Part shown: piece after piece, positions 55,424 to 64,000 of the stretch
Numbering within the stretch: the stretch's first letter is position 1
Layout of the letters: every line of letters starts with the position of its first letter
From: an uncultured Bacteroidia bacterium
GTDB lineage: Bacteria > Bacteroidota > Bacteroidia > Bacteroidales > Prolixibacteraceae
Assembly: GCA_903923905.1 (NCBI GenBank)
Contig: CAIXZH010000024.1
Coordinates: 62,001-126,000 of the forward strand
DNA length: 64,000 nt
Reading direction: 5' to 3'
Notes under the pieces: model-generated
What the model saw: the letters and a program-made list of their open reading frames with translations, nothing else
What the model was told of the DNA's origin: nothing
Database searches by the model: none
Position numbers and translations under genes: made by a program

Positions 55424-55603
55424 AATTGCGTTTTATTTAACAGATATACAATACATTAATTAACCCACCATTGAAATAAAAAAACTTTAAAATTTTAAAA
55501 TTCGCTGAAATAGAGTAGAATTTTCACTTACATACCCTGGGTAATTTGCTCCTTTAAAAAGAACCACATCTATTTCTAGTCATTTTCCCTGATTTTGATT
55601 CAT

Positions 55604-58213
55604 TCACCTTCTAATGGAGGAGATTGCCGATTTAATTGCCGCAGCAGGATATCTGAACATATATTTTCCGGAACCCAGATTGACCTGAAGGTTATCGTTG
55701 CTTTGGATATTTTCAGCCTTAAGCGGCAACCCGTCCATTTTAACCAAACGAGTAAGGGTATTTGGTAAGGTTATTGAAGCAGAGGTATTTGCGGGGATTT
55801 CAACTTCATAGACAAAGTCATCATTTTCAAACTTCCAGGAGGATGAAACTTTCCCGTAAAGGGTATTCATTTCAGCCTTTGCATAGGATAATCCGCCTCC
55901 CGGGTGAGGAGTCAGAAGGATATGTTTATAGCCCGGATTTTCAGGATCGATATCAATTCCGGCCACATATCTGTAAAGCCATTCTCCGATGGCTCCATAC
56001 GCATAATGATTAAAACTGTTCATCCTTGCATCCTGAAAAGAACCATCAGGTTTCAGACCATCCCATCGTTCCCAGATGGTGGTTGCTCCGTGCAGGACCG
56101 GATAGAGCCAGGAGGGATAATTCCTGTTATTGAGCAATTGATAGGCGAGATCGTCGCGACCCGCTGCTGAAAGCGTTTTACAAAGCAGTGGTGTACCTGC
56201 CAACCCGGTTGTGAGATGGCCAAATTTCTGAATATTTTCAGTCAGATAGACGGCACTCTTTGGGCGTAAGTTTTCTGGAAGCAGATCAAAGGCAAGCACC
56301 AGGGCATAAGCCGTTTGAGTCTGAGAGGTCGGTTTCCCGTTTGGTGTAACAAATTCACGGTTAAATGCCTCTTTGATATCATCGGAGATTTGGTGATATT
56401 TTTCGCCATCCTCTTTTTCCCCTAATGATTAAAGCTATTTTACCCAGCAATCGGATCGAATTATAATAGTATGTCGAAGCAATTAAGTCGTTTTCAGTGA
56501 CTCCGCCCTGTTCAAAGGATAGCCAGTCGCCATAATGCCAGTCGCCCAGCCAAAGATTTTTCGCCCCAGCCCTTCCGGCCACAAAATCAACCCATTTCTT
56601 CATACAGGGATATTGCGTTTCCAGAATCCGTTGGTCACCATAGGCAAGCCAAAGGTTCCAGGGGATGATCACACAAGCATCCGACCAGACCGATGAACCA
56701 CCAAATCCATCCAGGGCATCCGGAATTACGACAGGCACTTTTCCATCAGGTAGCTGGTCAACCGTAAAATCTCCCAGCCATTTGGTATAAAACGCGGCGA
56801 CATCGAAATTGAAAGCGGCAGTCATGCTGAACAGTTGAGCATCGCCAGTCCAACCTAACCGTTCATCCCGCTGCGGGCAATCGGTTGGGACATCCAGAAA
56901 ATTTCCCTTCTGACCCCATTGAATATTGTGTTGCAGTTGGTTAATTAAAGTATCCGAACAACTGAAAGTGCCCGTTGGCTTCATATCAGAGTGGATCACG
57001 ATTCCGGTAATCTGGTCTAATGAAGCCGGGGAGGTTAATCCTTCAATCATTACATATCGGAAACCATGGAAGGTAAAATGGGGCTCAAAAACCTCATGAC
57101 CATTCCCTTTAAGAATATAAACATCCGTAGCTTTTGCCGCCCGAAGATTCTCCATATAAAAATTGCCGGCCTGGTCCAGCACCTCCGCGAATTTGAGTGT
57201 TATCCGGTCACCTTCATTGCCGGTCACCTTTAACCTCGCCCATCCTACCATATTCTGACCCAAGTCGAAAACCGGTTCACCCTTGGGGGTAGTGAGCAAT
57301 TTGACCGGCTTAATCTCCTGAACCGCCCTTACGGGAAGACCCTGAGGAGCAATCAGTATCTCATTGGATTGTTTGAATGGGATAGCCTTACTCCATTTAC
57401 TCGTCTCATATCCGGGCAGGTCCCAGCCTGTTAGTTCGAGACGGGCATCATAAAATTCACCATTATAGATATCCGATTCAATAATCGGGCCATTGGGGGT
57501 TACATTCCAGGTGTCGTCTGAACAAAAACTCTGGCAGGTTCCGTCTTGATAGGTTATTTGCAGTTGGAGCAAGAGTGCGAGATCCTTTCCGTAATAACTG
57601 TTTTGTTTCGAAAATCCCAGGTTCCCCCTGAACCATCCGTCACCAAGGACTACACCCATTGCATTATCCTTCCTAAGTAACGCTGTTATATCATTTTGGA
57701 AAGAGAGAACCCCTTCCTGAAATATTGTGCCGGTTTGGACCCTTTTATCGGCTTCTCCCCATCAAAAGAGATCCAACGGGCTTTCCAATCTGAAGGTTTT
57801 AATATTCCCATCTCCCAAAATGCCGGTTCACTCCAGTGTGACCATTCCTCACCTTTTCCGCGGCAGCGCACCTGCCAGAAAACGCGCTCCATTGATTTCA
57901 AATCAGGGCCACAATAAACAACGTTTACCGATTTCGCAGAGTTTACCTTTCCCGTTGTCCAGATGAGGTCACCGGATCTCAATCCGGCCAATGAGGCAGC
58001 AAATCTGAGTTCATATCCGCTTTGCAGAAACTCCTTTTCAAAGGAAGACAATTGCCAGGTTAAACGCGGATTAAGTACTCCGATCCCGATCGGATTGATT
58101 TGATATTCGCAAAGAAGGTTTTTCACTTCTATACCAGCCATTGTTTTACTGTTAGAGCCTGGGATTAAAAGGAAAACACAAAGTATTTTCAGAAAAAAGG
58201 GATAATACTTCAT
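55604..58213 (-). pseudogene. GH78 alpha-L-rhamnosidase, disrupted by deletion and frameshift
   Basis: Three consecutive segments in changing frames make one GH78 protein. 58213-57686: signal peptide, N-terminal fibronectin-type and bacterial rhamnosidase N domains, ending FRKGFSLSK. 57659-56379: starts MGVVLGDGWFRGNLGF and covers the middle and start of the catalytic domain. 56299-55604: the C-terminal end. At about 57690 the text jumps from FSLSK to NDITALLRKDNAMG, so about 45 residues expected there are missing: a real deletion that also shifts frame. A second shift near 56414-56425 lies at a TTTTTCCCC run and restores GEKEDGEKYHQISDDIKEAFNREF only in another frame. Confidence 0.88.
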
Positions 58214-58289
58214 AAAGAAATGAATTTTAGATCATTGATCGTATTCAAAGAATACCTGGGTGGGGGTAATTTCCTGAACAGTTGTTCTG

Positions 58290-59570
58290 TCAATCGGGAG
58301 ATATTAGGGTACCATCGATGAGTATTTTTCCCACATACCAGTTATTTTCACTGTAATCCGCAGGGTTACTGATTCGTTCGTCATTATTCCTTAATATTGC
58401 CGCCTTATCAAATGGATCCGTAACAACATGAAATACAACCTTATGTGGCTTAAAAGCAAGATTATCGATTAAGAAATAGTTCATCCGCCGATAGGTACAG
58501 AATCGATCGAACCGCGAAATCGTATCCCTGACAAAACCATCGATTTCGACAACAACTTTACCTGCATCGGGTCCCATAATATCATACACTCCGATCGTAT
58601 TCCCCTTGAAACAAACAGTGAGTGTTTCGCCGGTCTGCTCTGCCATCCCGAATTTCTCCATAAACTTTCCAAAGGAATGAAATGCAGGTTGATCAGTAAT
58701 TTGGAGAACCTGCCAGTTTTTACTCAGCTTTACCTGCGTAATATCGACCATTTGGGTATTTGAAAAATAATCCGGAGCCAAAGGTTTTGGCAACAGGTGC
58801 ATTTTAGTTTTTGATTTAGAACCAACATTCATTATTTCGAAGGAACGTTTTAACGCTTCACAATAGATCTGATGGCCGGTTTCGGTAAATGGATGCACAC
58901 CATCACCACTAAACACCTTAATCCCATTGATTTCCTTATTGGGACCCCGCATGATCAGATTTTTGTTTTTAACCATTTTAGTGACTTCAGATCCAAAATT
59001 GATTGAAGGGATCTGATATTTATCGGCTACTTTCTCCATCGTCAGAACTGATGAAGGCAAATGACCGTTGAGTTCAGCCGTAACATCCTGTTCTGTCAGG
59101 GTGTAGACGAAACAAATATCTGTATGGGGATTCTGTTTCCAGATCTGCCTGACAATCCCTTCCATTGAGCGGATGATTTTTTTTGCCGGGGTACTTTCAT
59201 CATTGACTGCAAACTCAATAAAAACGAGATCCGGTTTAAACTTCAGCACATGATCCTTTAACCTGAAGACCCCGAAATCGGAACCGGTCCCTCCAATTGC
59301 GGCATTAATTTCAGAAAAAGCGGCGCCTGGATATCGCTTTTTAAACCAATCAAGCGACAAGACTCTTCAACCTTCCTGAGCTGTTATGCTTCCACCCAGG
59401 TAAGCAACTTTGATCGAGTCACCATGGCGGATTTTGGTGAAAAAATTAGGAAGGCCTCCACGTGCCCTGAATTCCCTAAGTGCTTTCCCAACCTGTTTTG
59501 AGGTCTCAGTTGAAAAGAAGCATTGCGATTGGAACAGGATAACCAGAAACATAAAAAGATTTTTTTTCAT
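58290..59570 (-). pseudogene. SGNH/GDSL hydrolase, broken by TGA
   Basis: The frame runs from 59570 (signal peptide KKNLFMFLVILFQSQCFFS) to 58290 with a single TGA at 59367-59369. Before the stop: IKVAYLGGSITAQEG (block with a serine nucleophile in GGSIT). After it: RVLSLDWFKKRYPGAAF, AAIGGTGSDFG (Gly of the oxyanion hole), FAVNDE (Asn block) and DGVHPFTETGH (catalytic Asp and His). Homologues have Trp at the stop (EGWR), so TGG has become TGA. Probably once a carbohydrate esterase. Confidence 0.85.
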
Positions 59571-59598
59571 ATTTGTATAATTATATTTTTTACTTTTC

Positions 59599-61881
59599 TC
59601 ATTTGTTAGTATAAATATTCAGTTCAAAAATTGACCATGGTTTATCTTTGGTCCCGGTCTGGACTATTTTCACGTACCGTGCAGTTTTTGGATGAAACAG
59701 GATGGTGGTCATTCCCAATTCGCCGGCACCGCTGGATACCGGTCTTCCCCAATTAGTGGTATCATTTGAGACATAAACCTCATAAGTTTTTGGGAAATCA
59801 TAGATCGCCCAGGTATTATCAAGTACTATTTTATGGAAGGTCTGTGCTTTTTTCAGATCAATCATGAACCATTGACCCGGCGTTTGCTGATCTTTATATT
59901 GGCCTGATTCACTCAACGGCTTTTGGGGATCGATGGCGCGCCATCCGGTCCAAAAATCCCCGTCGATGGCACTCGCTGCACCTGCATTTACAGGCCAGAA
60001 TTTTCCGTTCATTGAGCCGCTCATGCAGCCTATCTTATACTCCCGATTTTCAAAAGAAGCTGAAGCTGTCCATAATTTTTTATCCAGTTTTACGTCCGTT
60101 GATGGGATCGGAGCCTGTTTGGGGGTAGTCATCGGCAATATTCCCGATGCTACAAAACTCCACGTACCTGGTTCGACTTTGAATTTGATATAATTTGAAT
60201 CTTCCCCGATCCAGGAAACTCCGTCTACTGCACCTTTAAACGAGCCATCCCATATCTTTTTGCCGTTCACCTTAATGTTGGTAAGGGTGCGAAAAGAGGC
60301 TTTTGGAATACCAACGAGCGCCGAGGTATTTGGAGGAGAAGTCAACCCTATTTGATACAGCTTTTCATTTTTACGGATTTCCACCTGAACCATTCCCTTC
60401 ACGGTTGGCACTTTCACGTTAACTGAAGTGAGAAACGCTTCCTGCGGAAGAACATGATATGTACTCCAGCCCGGTGTTTCGGGCGCCACACCTGCTATAA
60501 ATTTGGAAAGAATCAGGTTGGGCACGTTCCACGCATGGTTAAGAGATAAGTATGTGTCAGAATCGGTTGAATAAGGAGGGGTGTCCGCAAATGACCGCTC
60601 CAAATACTCCCACAATGTCGTAAAACCTGATTGTATCTGGTATTTGTACCGGCTATACATTCTAAGCAAGGCCTGGTCTGGCTTGTTCATGATGCAGAGC
60701 GCCTCCAGGACCCATCGTTCAAAATAAGGGCCGCAATTCATTTTGGTTTCCAGCACCTTACCAATGGTACTCCACCGGGAAGGATCAGCCAGACCGGCAA
60801 CCACCGCCATTGCATTGGCCCGCTCGTCCAAATCGTTGCCGGAACGATATCCATCCCCTTTCCAGAAAACCTTATCGAAGTTGTTTTTAATGCTAATAAT
60901 TTGATTATCAAGAGCCAAAATATCACCATTATGACCTGTAACATTGGCCATTTTCCTTAAGGCATTGATTGCTGTGAAATATTCGGCAACCTGGATCACC
61001 TCCTTGTCTGTGGTTCCAACGCCCCAATCATACCAGTCCCAACCCTCAGTCTGATGAACAGGTAACCCATTCCTACCTGGTTGATATCGGTTGAGGTATT
61101 CTTTTGTTGAGGAATAAATAGCTGAAATTGTCGCCAGGTCGCCGGTGTACATGTAATAAGTCCACTCACCAAATTCGCCGTGTGCAACCAGGTTTGGCCC
61201 GGGTAAATCGTTTATTTGTTTAGAAAGGAGGAGATTTTTACACATTACGTTTGCGGTTGTATCGAATGCATAAAAACTTTCTTCCATCTCAAGTACGGCA
61301 TCGCCCAGCCATTCAGACCGCTCCCTGTCGGGACAGTCCATGTAATGGTCCCGCATGCAGAGGTAGCAGGTTCTTGTTGCTTTCTGCCACAACACGTTAT
61401 AGTCGTTATCATTACACGAGAATGAACCGTTAAAACCGGTATCAAATCCGGTTTCATGATACTTTACGGCTGTAACAGTTACTCCGGCCGGAATGGTGTA
61501 CAGGGCCCCTTCACCGCTAATCCAGTTTGGTACTTCATAGCTTTGCTTCCCTGATTTAGTGATATATTGCTGGGTAACCTGGATGGCCGGGACAAAAGGA
61601 TTTGTGGAATCGAACAAGATCGTTTTACCTGATGGTGCTTCAACTTCAATCCATGGCTGGAATTGAGCATTATGGGGAAGATTGCAAACCAGCAACCATG
61701 GTTTGTTTTCGGAACGGGGTAATGTTTTTGTCTGGCAAACATAGTCCTGCAGTCCATAATCCTTAAGTTTAGGAGGAGTTATTGGCATCGCTTTTTGTTT
61801 TGTTTCCTGAGCACCTACCCCGGAAAAACATGTTAAAAGGCTGACAAACAGACAAAAAATCCAAACAGGAAATGATCTCAT
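59599..61881 (-). CDS. GH78-like six-hairpin glycosidase with C-terminal F5/8 type C domain
   Basis: A 760-residue secreted protein with a signal peptide (about 1-24). The N-terminal beta domains lead to a six-hairpin alpha barrel with FSCNDNDYNVLWQKATRTCYLCMRDHYMDCPDRERSEWLGDA, the GH78-like catalytic-domain motif (Asp/Glu cluster CPDRERSEW). The C-terminus (about 610-760) is an F5/8 type C (discoidin, CBM32-like) domain: AGAASAIDGDFWTGWRA, GQWFMIDLKKAQTFHKIVLDN and ARYVKIVQTG. Likely alpha-L-rhamnosidase or a related enzyme with glycan-binding module. Intact, unlike its two neighbours. Confidence 0.88.
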   Translation of the reverse strand: MRSFPVWIFCLFVSLLTCFSGVGAQETKQKAMPITPPKLKDYGLQDYVCQTKTLPRSENKPWLLVCNLPHNAQFQPWIEVEAPSGKTILFDSTNPFVPAIQVTQQYITKSGKQSYEVPNWISGEGALYTIPAGVTVTAVKYHETGFDTGFNGSFSCNDNDYNVLWQKATRTCYLCMRDHYMDCPDRERSEWLGDAVLEMEESFYAFDTTANVMCKNLLLSKQINDLPGPNLVAHGEFGEWTYYMYTGDLATISAIYSSTKEYLNRYQPGRNGLPVHQTEGWDWYDWGVGTTDKEVIQVAEYFTAINALRKMANVTGHNGDILALDNQIISIKNNFDKVFWKGDGYRSGNDLDERANAMAVVAGLADPSRWSTIGKVLETKMNCGPYFERWVLEALCIMNKPDQALLRMYSRYKYQIQSGFTTLWEYLERSFADTPPYSTDSDTYLSLNHAWNVPNLILSKFIAGVAPETPGWSTYHVLPQEAFLTSVNVKVPTVKGMVQVEIRKNEKLYQIGLTSPPNTSALVGIPKASFRTLTNIKVNGKKIWDGSFKGAVDGVSWIGEDSNYIKFKVEPGTWSFVASGILPMTTPKQAPIPSTDVKLDKKLWTASASFENREYKIGCMSGSMNGKFWPVNAGAASAIDGDFWTGWRAIDPQKPLSESGQYKDQQTPGQWFMIDLKKAQTFHKIVLDNTWAIYDFPKTYEVYVSNDTTNWGRPVSSGAGELGMTTILFHPKTARYVKIVQTGTKDKPWSIFELNIYTNK

Positions 61882-61944
61882 GGTCTAAAATATATTTGAA
61901 TAATCCGGGATTCCCGGTGTAAATTATATTCCGGTTTTTTCGTT

Positions 61945-63585
61945 TCAGAAATAGCCAAACTTTTCGACATCGCCGTACTTCAATGCCAGTTCCGCCCGTT
62001 TAATTGTAAGCTGTTCGCTGCCTAAAGCATGAAAAGTTATCCGATTATCGCCTCGTTTTAAACAGTATACCGGAACGATATATGCATAGACGATTTCGTT
62101 TTTCTTCAGGTTTTGCGCCCTTTGGAACAGGTTTACATATTCAGGTTTTTGAATATTTATCTCTTGATTATTCACAAAAAGTTCAAATTTTCCAGGATGG
62201 TCTGAACGGAGAAAAAGAATTGCCTCTTCAGGTACATCCTTCTTCGGATTATCGCCCACAAAAATGGTTACTGCAGAAATTTTTTCCAATGAAACTTTCA
62301 GTGGAAGTGGTGTTTCGGGCCGGTATCCGTAGGCTGCTGCCCCCCCATCTTCGACACAATAGATTTTATTCCGTTTTTGTAAAGTTTCCAATGAGCCCAT
62401 TTCATTTAAAAGTCCGGGCATGATCACATCACAGACATATCCGCCATCCTGCAAATGCAACTTGCTGTTATATTTTGACTTATACGCGTCAAAAAAATAA
62501 TTGAACAGATAAATGCCATCGCCACCCTGGGCCAGGATATGGGAAGCCATTCCACGAAACATCCCATGAGAATAGAATTGCCGGTCATCATATCCGCCAT
62601 CATCAATTGAAGCGTAGACAGGGATGGATAGATTGCCCAGTCCAGCTTTAAATCCGGCAACCGGAATGGCCGGATTTCCTTTCCAATGGACCCCTATCGA
62701 GATAAAGTCAAGTAATCCAAGCCGATCCCACTCTTTCACATCCAATCCTTTTTTCAGACAAAAATCGAGGTCAACCGGTACACGGGCAGACAAAAGAATT
62801 TTCTTACCGCGCCGGGCAGATAACTCATCAATTTTTGTTTTGACCGCCCTGACAAGCTCTGTGATCAGATGTGCATTCTTTTCTCCTTCATCACTTTTAA
62901 AATAAACGATAAACCGCATAAAATCAAGATCATATCCATCCAATAGTTTTCCGTATTTATCCAGCTGTTCAGTGATCATATTCAATTTTTGCTCCCTGAC
63001 TTCCTTAAATGCATAGTTTAAGGCTCCTTTGCTTTTCCATCCAATGTCTTCATTGATCCAGTATTGAGGATGAGCTCTCCAGAAATCGGTATATTCAACC
63101 GGACAATGGGAGGTGGTATCGTTAAAATGAAGGTCGTTCATCCTGTAGGTGATAAATGATTCCATCTTTTTTTCCTTTGCCCTTTTAAGACATGCATCAA
63201 TAATATCTGTCCCCTCCTTCTCCAGGTTCAGGTGGTTCCGGAAGTAGCTGACCATGTATTTATAGTTTGCCGTATCTTTTCCGCAATCCAATGTACCGTT
63301 GCGGTCATCGCCGAATACCCGGCCGTATTTTGACCGGTAATAGGGATAATCGCTTCCGCTGCAGATCATAAAGGTGGTTACCTGCGTGTTCGCGTAATTG
63401 TCAACATAGGCATTGACATCCGCCAATGACAATGGTCGCTGATTAAACAGGAAATTGCCCAGGACAATGGTGCCGTCACAGTTGTGAATCAGGCGGTGGC
63501 TGAGCTGTTGTTCTTTCGGACTACCGAATGAAAGACTTCCCAAAAGTAAAAAGAGACCCCATAAACTCGTCATTCTGATTTTCAT
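61945..63585 (-). CDS. Secreted GHL10-like TIM-barrel protein
   Basis: A 546-residue protein with a signal peptide (about 1-22). The barrel-like region includes SFITYRMNDLHFNDT, DGYDLDFMRFIVYF, KKILLSARVPVDLDFC and GDGIYLFNYFFDAYK, resembling glycosyl hydrolase-like 10 family proteins of unclear activity. A C-terminal beta domain (about 400-546) follows. Probable role in glycan hydrolysis; catalytic residues not assigned. Confidence 0.7.
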   Translation of the reverse strand: MKIRMTSLWGLFLLLGSLSFGSPKEQQLSHRLIHNCDGTIVLGNFLFNQRPLSLADVNAYVDNYANTQVTTFMICSGSDYPYYRSKYGRVFGDDRNGTLDCGKDTANYKYMVSYFRNHLNLEKEGTDIIDACLKRAKEKKMESFITYRMNDLHFNDTTSHCPVEYTDFWRAHPQYWINEDIGWKSKGALNYAFKEVREQKLNMITEQLDKYGKLLDGYDLDFMRFIVYFKSDEGEKNAHLITELVRAVKTKIDELSARRGKKILLSARVPVDLDFCLKKGLDVKEWDRLGLLDFISIGVHWKGNPAIPVAGFKAGLGNLSIPVYASIDDGGYDDRQFYSHGMFRGMASHILAQGGDGIYLFNYFFDAYKSKYNSKLHLQDGGYVCDVIMPGLLNEMGSLETLQKRNKIYCVEDGGAAAYGYRPETPLPLKVSLEKISAVTIFVGDNPKKDVPEEAILFLRSDHPGKFELFVNNQEINIQKPEYVNLFQRAQNLKKNEIVYAYIVPVYCLKRGDNRITFHALGSEQLTIKRAELALKYGDVEKFGYF

Positions 63586-63595
63586 AACTACAGGA

Positions 63596-64000
63596 CTATT
63601 TATTAATTTTTGATTGGTTAACTGGTTTTCCGTTTTTAAGAATTCCTATTTTATCAAATTGTATCGGCTGAAAACCAGACACTTTTTTGAATACTACCGA
63701 TGAACTTTTTAGTTTGAAGTTTTGGTTCTTTTCACTGACAAACCCCGGATCTTCATTTACGATGAGGTTATTTTCTGAATATTCAACCCGTTTAAAGTTA
63801 TTACACACCACCCCTATCCTGACAAATACGTTTCTGTCGATCACATTGCGTTTGGGAAGACCTGGATTGTCAGTCCAGTATTTGGCCAATTCCGGATATT
63901 TTAGACTATAGGGAGGCTGATTATATCTGATTTCATTCAGATCCTGTTCGAAGAGATTACCCGGGGCGATCCATGGCATTGCCCAATCATACGACTGCAG
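63596..64000 (-). CDS. Right-handed beta-helix protein, C-terminal part (5' end missing)
   Basis: The frame is open to the window edge; the ATG at 63979 is internal because LQSYDWA precedes it in frame. The fragment YNQPPYSLKYPELAKYWTDNPGLPKRNVIDRNVFVRIG and NEDPGFVSEKNQNFKLKSSS, FDKIGILKNG matches the C-terminus of secreted parallel beta-helix proteins (pectate-lyase-like) that act on polygalacturonate or similar chains. It is next to the GHL10-like gene on the same strand. Confidence 0.75.
   Translation of the reverse strand: MQSYDWAMPWIAPGNLFEQDLNEIRYNQPPYSLKYPELAKYWTDNPGLPKRNVIDRNVFVRIGVVCNNFKRVEYSENNLIVNEDPGFVSEKNQNFKLKSSSVVFKKVSGFQPIQFDKIGILKNGKPVNQSKINK

Noticed and set aside
42998-59369. 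Possible stop-codon reassignment (TGA or TAG as Trp)
   Set aside because: Both TAG and TGA terminate clear full-length genes in this window, for example TAG at 1047-1049 and TGA at 7407-7409, and the lesions also include TAA and a deletion.

Overview
The window comes from a chromosome of a free-living member of the Bacteroidota, most likely near the Bacteroidales/Marinilabiliales (Prolixibacter-like) lineage. This is inferred from the protein families and style: LytS-type kinase with LytTR regulator, TlpA-type proteins with a DUF4369-like N-terminus, hybrid PAS kinases, many secreted glycan hydrolases, Tat-exported Gfo/Idh/MocA dehydrogenases, AT-rich spacers, weak or absent Shine-Dalgarno sites and promoter-like TAnnTTTG boxes. 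No 16S gene or tRNA is present, so the placement is only inferred. TAA, TAG and TGA all end ordinary genes here.

Layout. 0-4.3 kb: end of a PstS-like/GcvH-like membrane fusion protein, then a kinase whose periplasmic loop carries two heme-attachment motifs, then a sigma-54 response regulator. 4.3-12.6 kb: archaemetzincin, a secreted retropepsin-like protease coupled to a protein with four glycogen-binding-like modules, and a LytS kinase/LytTR regulator/TlpA group. 12.6-18.9 kb: GH42 beta-galactosidase, two GT4 glycosyltransferases and a clan GH-A lipoprotein. 19.1-20.6 kb: an IS91-type element remnant (intact tyrosine recombinase, truncated transposase) preceded by nested hairpins. 20.9-31.4 kb: mainly housekeeping and envelope genes (isochorismatase-like hydrolase, GT2, tandem LpxL-like acyltransferases, IMPase, PpnP, PhoH, FolC, ElbB). 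31.6-38.1 kb: outer-membrane protein, rhamnulokinase, AEC transporter, acyl-CoA dehydrogenase, Gfo/Idh/MocA protein. 38.1-47.5 kb: four-PAS hybrid kinase, D-aminoacylase-like amidohydrolase with a broken acetyltransferase, a divergent RsmH-like methyltransferase, malic enzyme-PTA fusion. 47.8-50.2 kb: five or six small stress/ligand-binding genes on the plus strand. 50.2-64 kb: a glycan-degradation locus, mostly on the minus strand.

The last region holds GH78-type alpha-L-rhamnosidases, a ThuA-like protein, an SGNH esterase, a GHL10-like barrel protein and a beta-helix protein. With the rhamnulokinase at 32 kb it points to degradation of rhamnose-containing plant or algal polysaccharides, but no SusC/SusD pair lies in the window. 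The locus is decaying: one GH78 gene has an internal deletion plus a second frameshift, one GH78-like gene has a nonsense codon and lacks its 3' end, and the SGNH gene has a Trp-to-stop change. An acetyltransferase at 42.8 kb has a similar Trp-to-stop change. The lesions use TAA, TAG and TGA, so a single codon reassignment does not explain them.

The best candidate for a little-described system is the left-edge trio: a PstS/GcvH-like fusion, a putative heme-sensing kinase and a sigma-54 activator. It continues off the window, so its targets cannot be seen.
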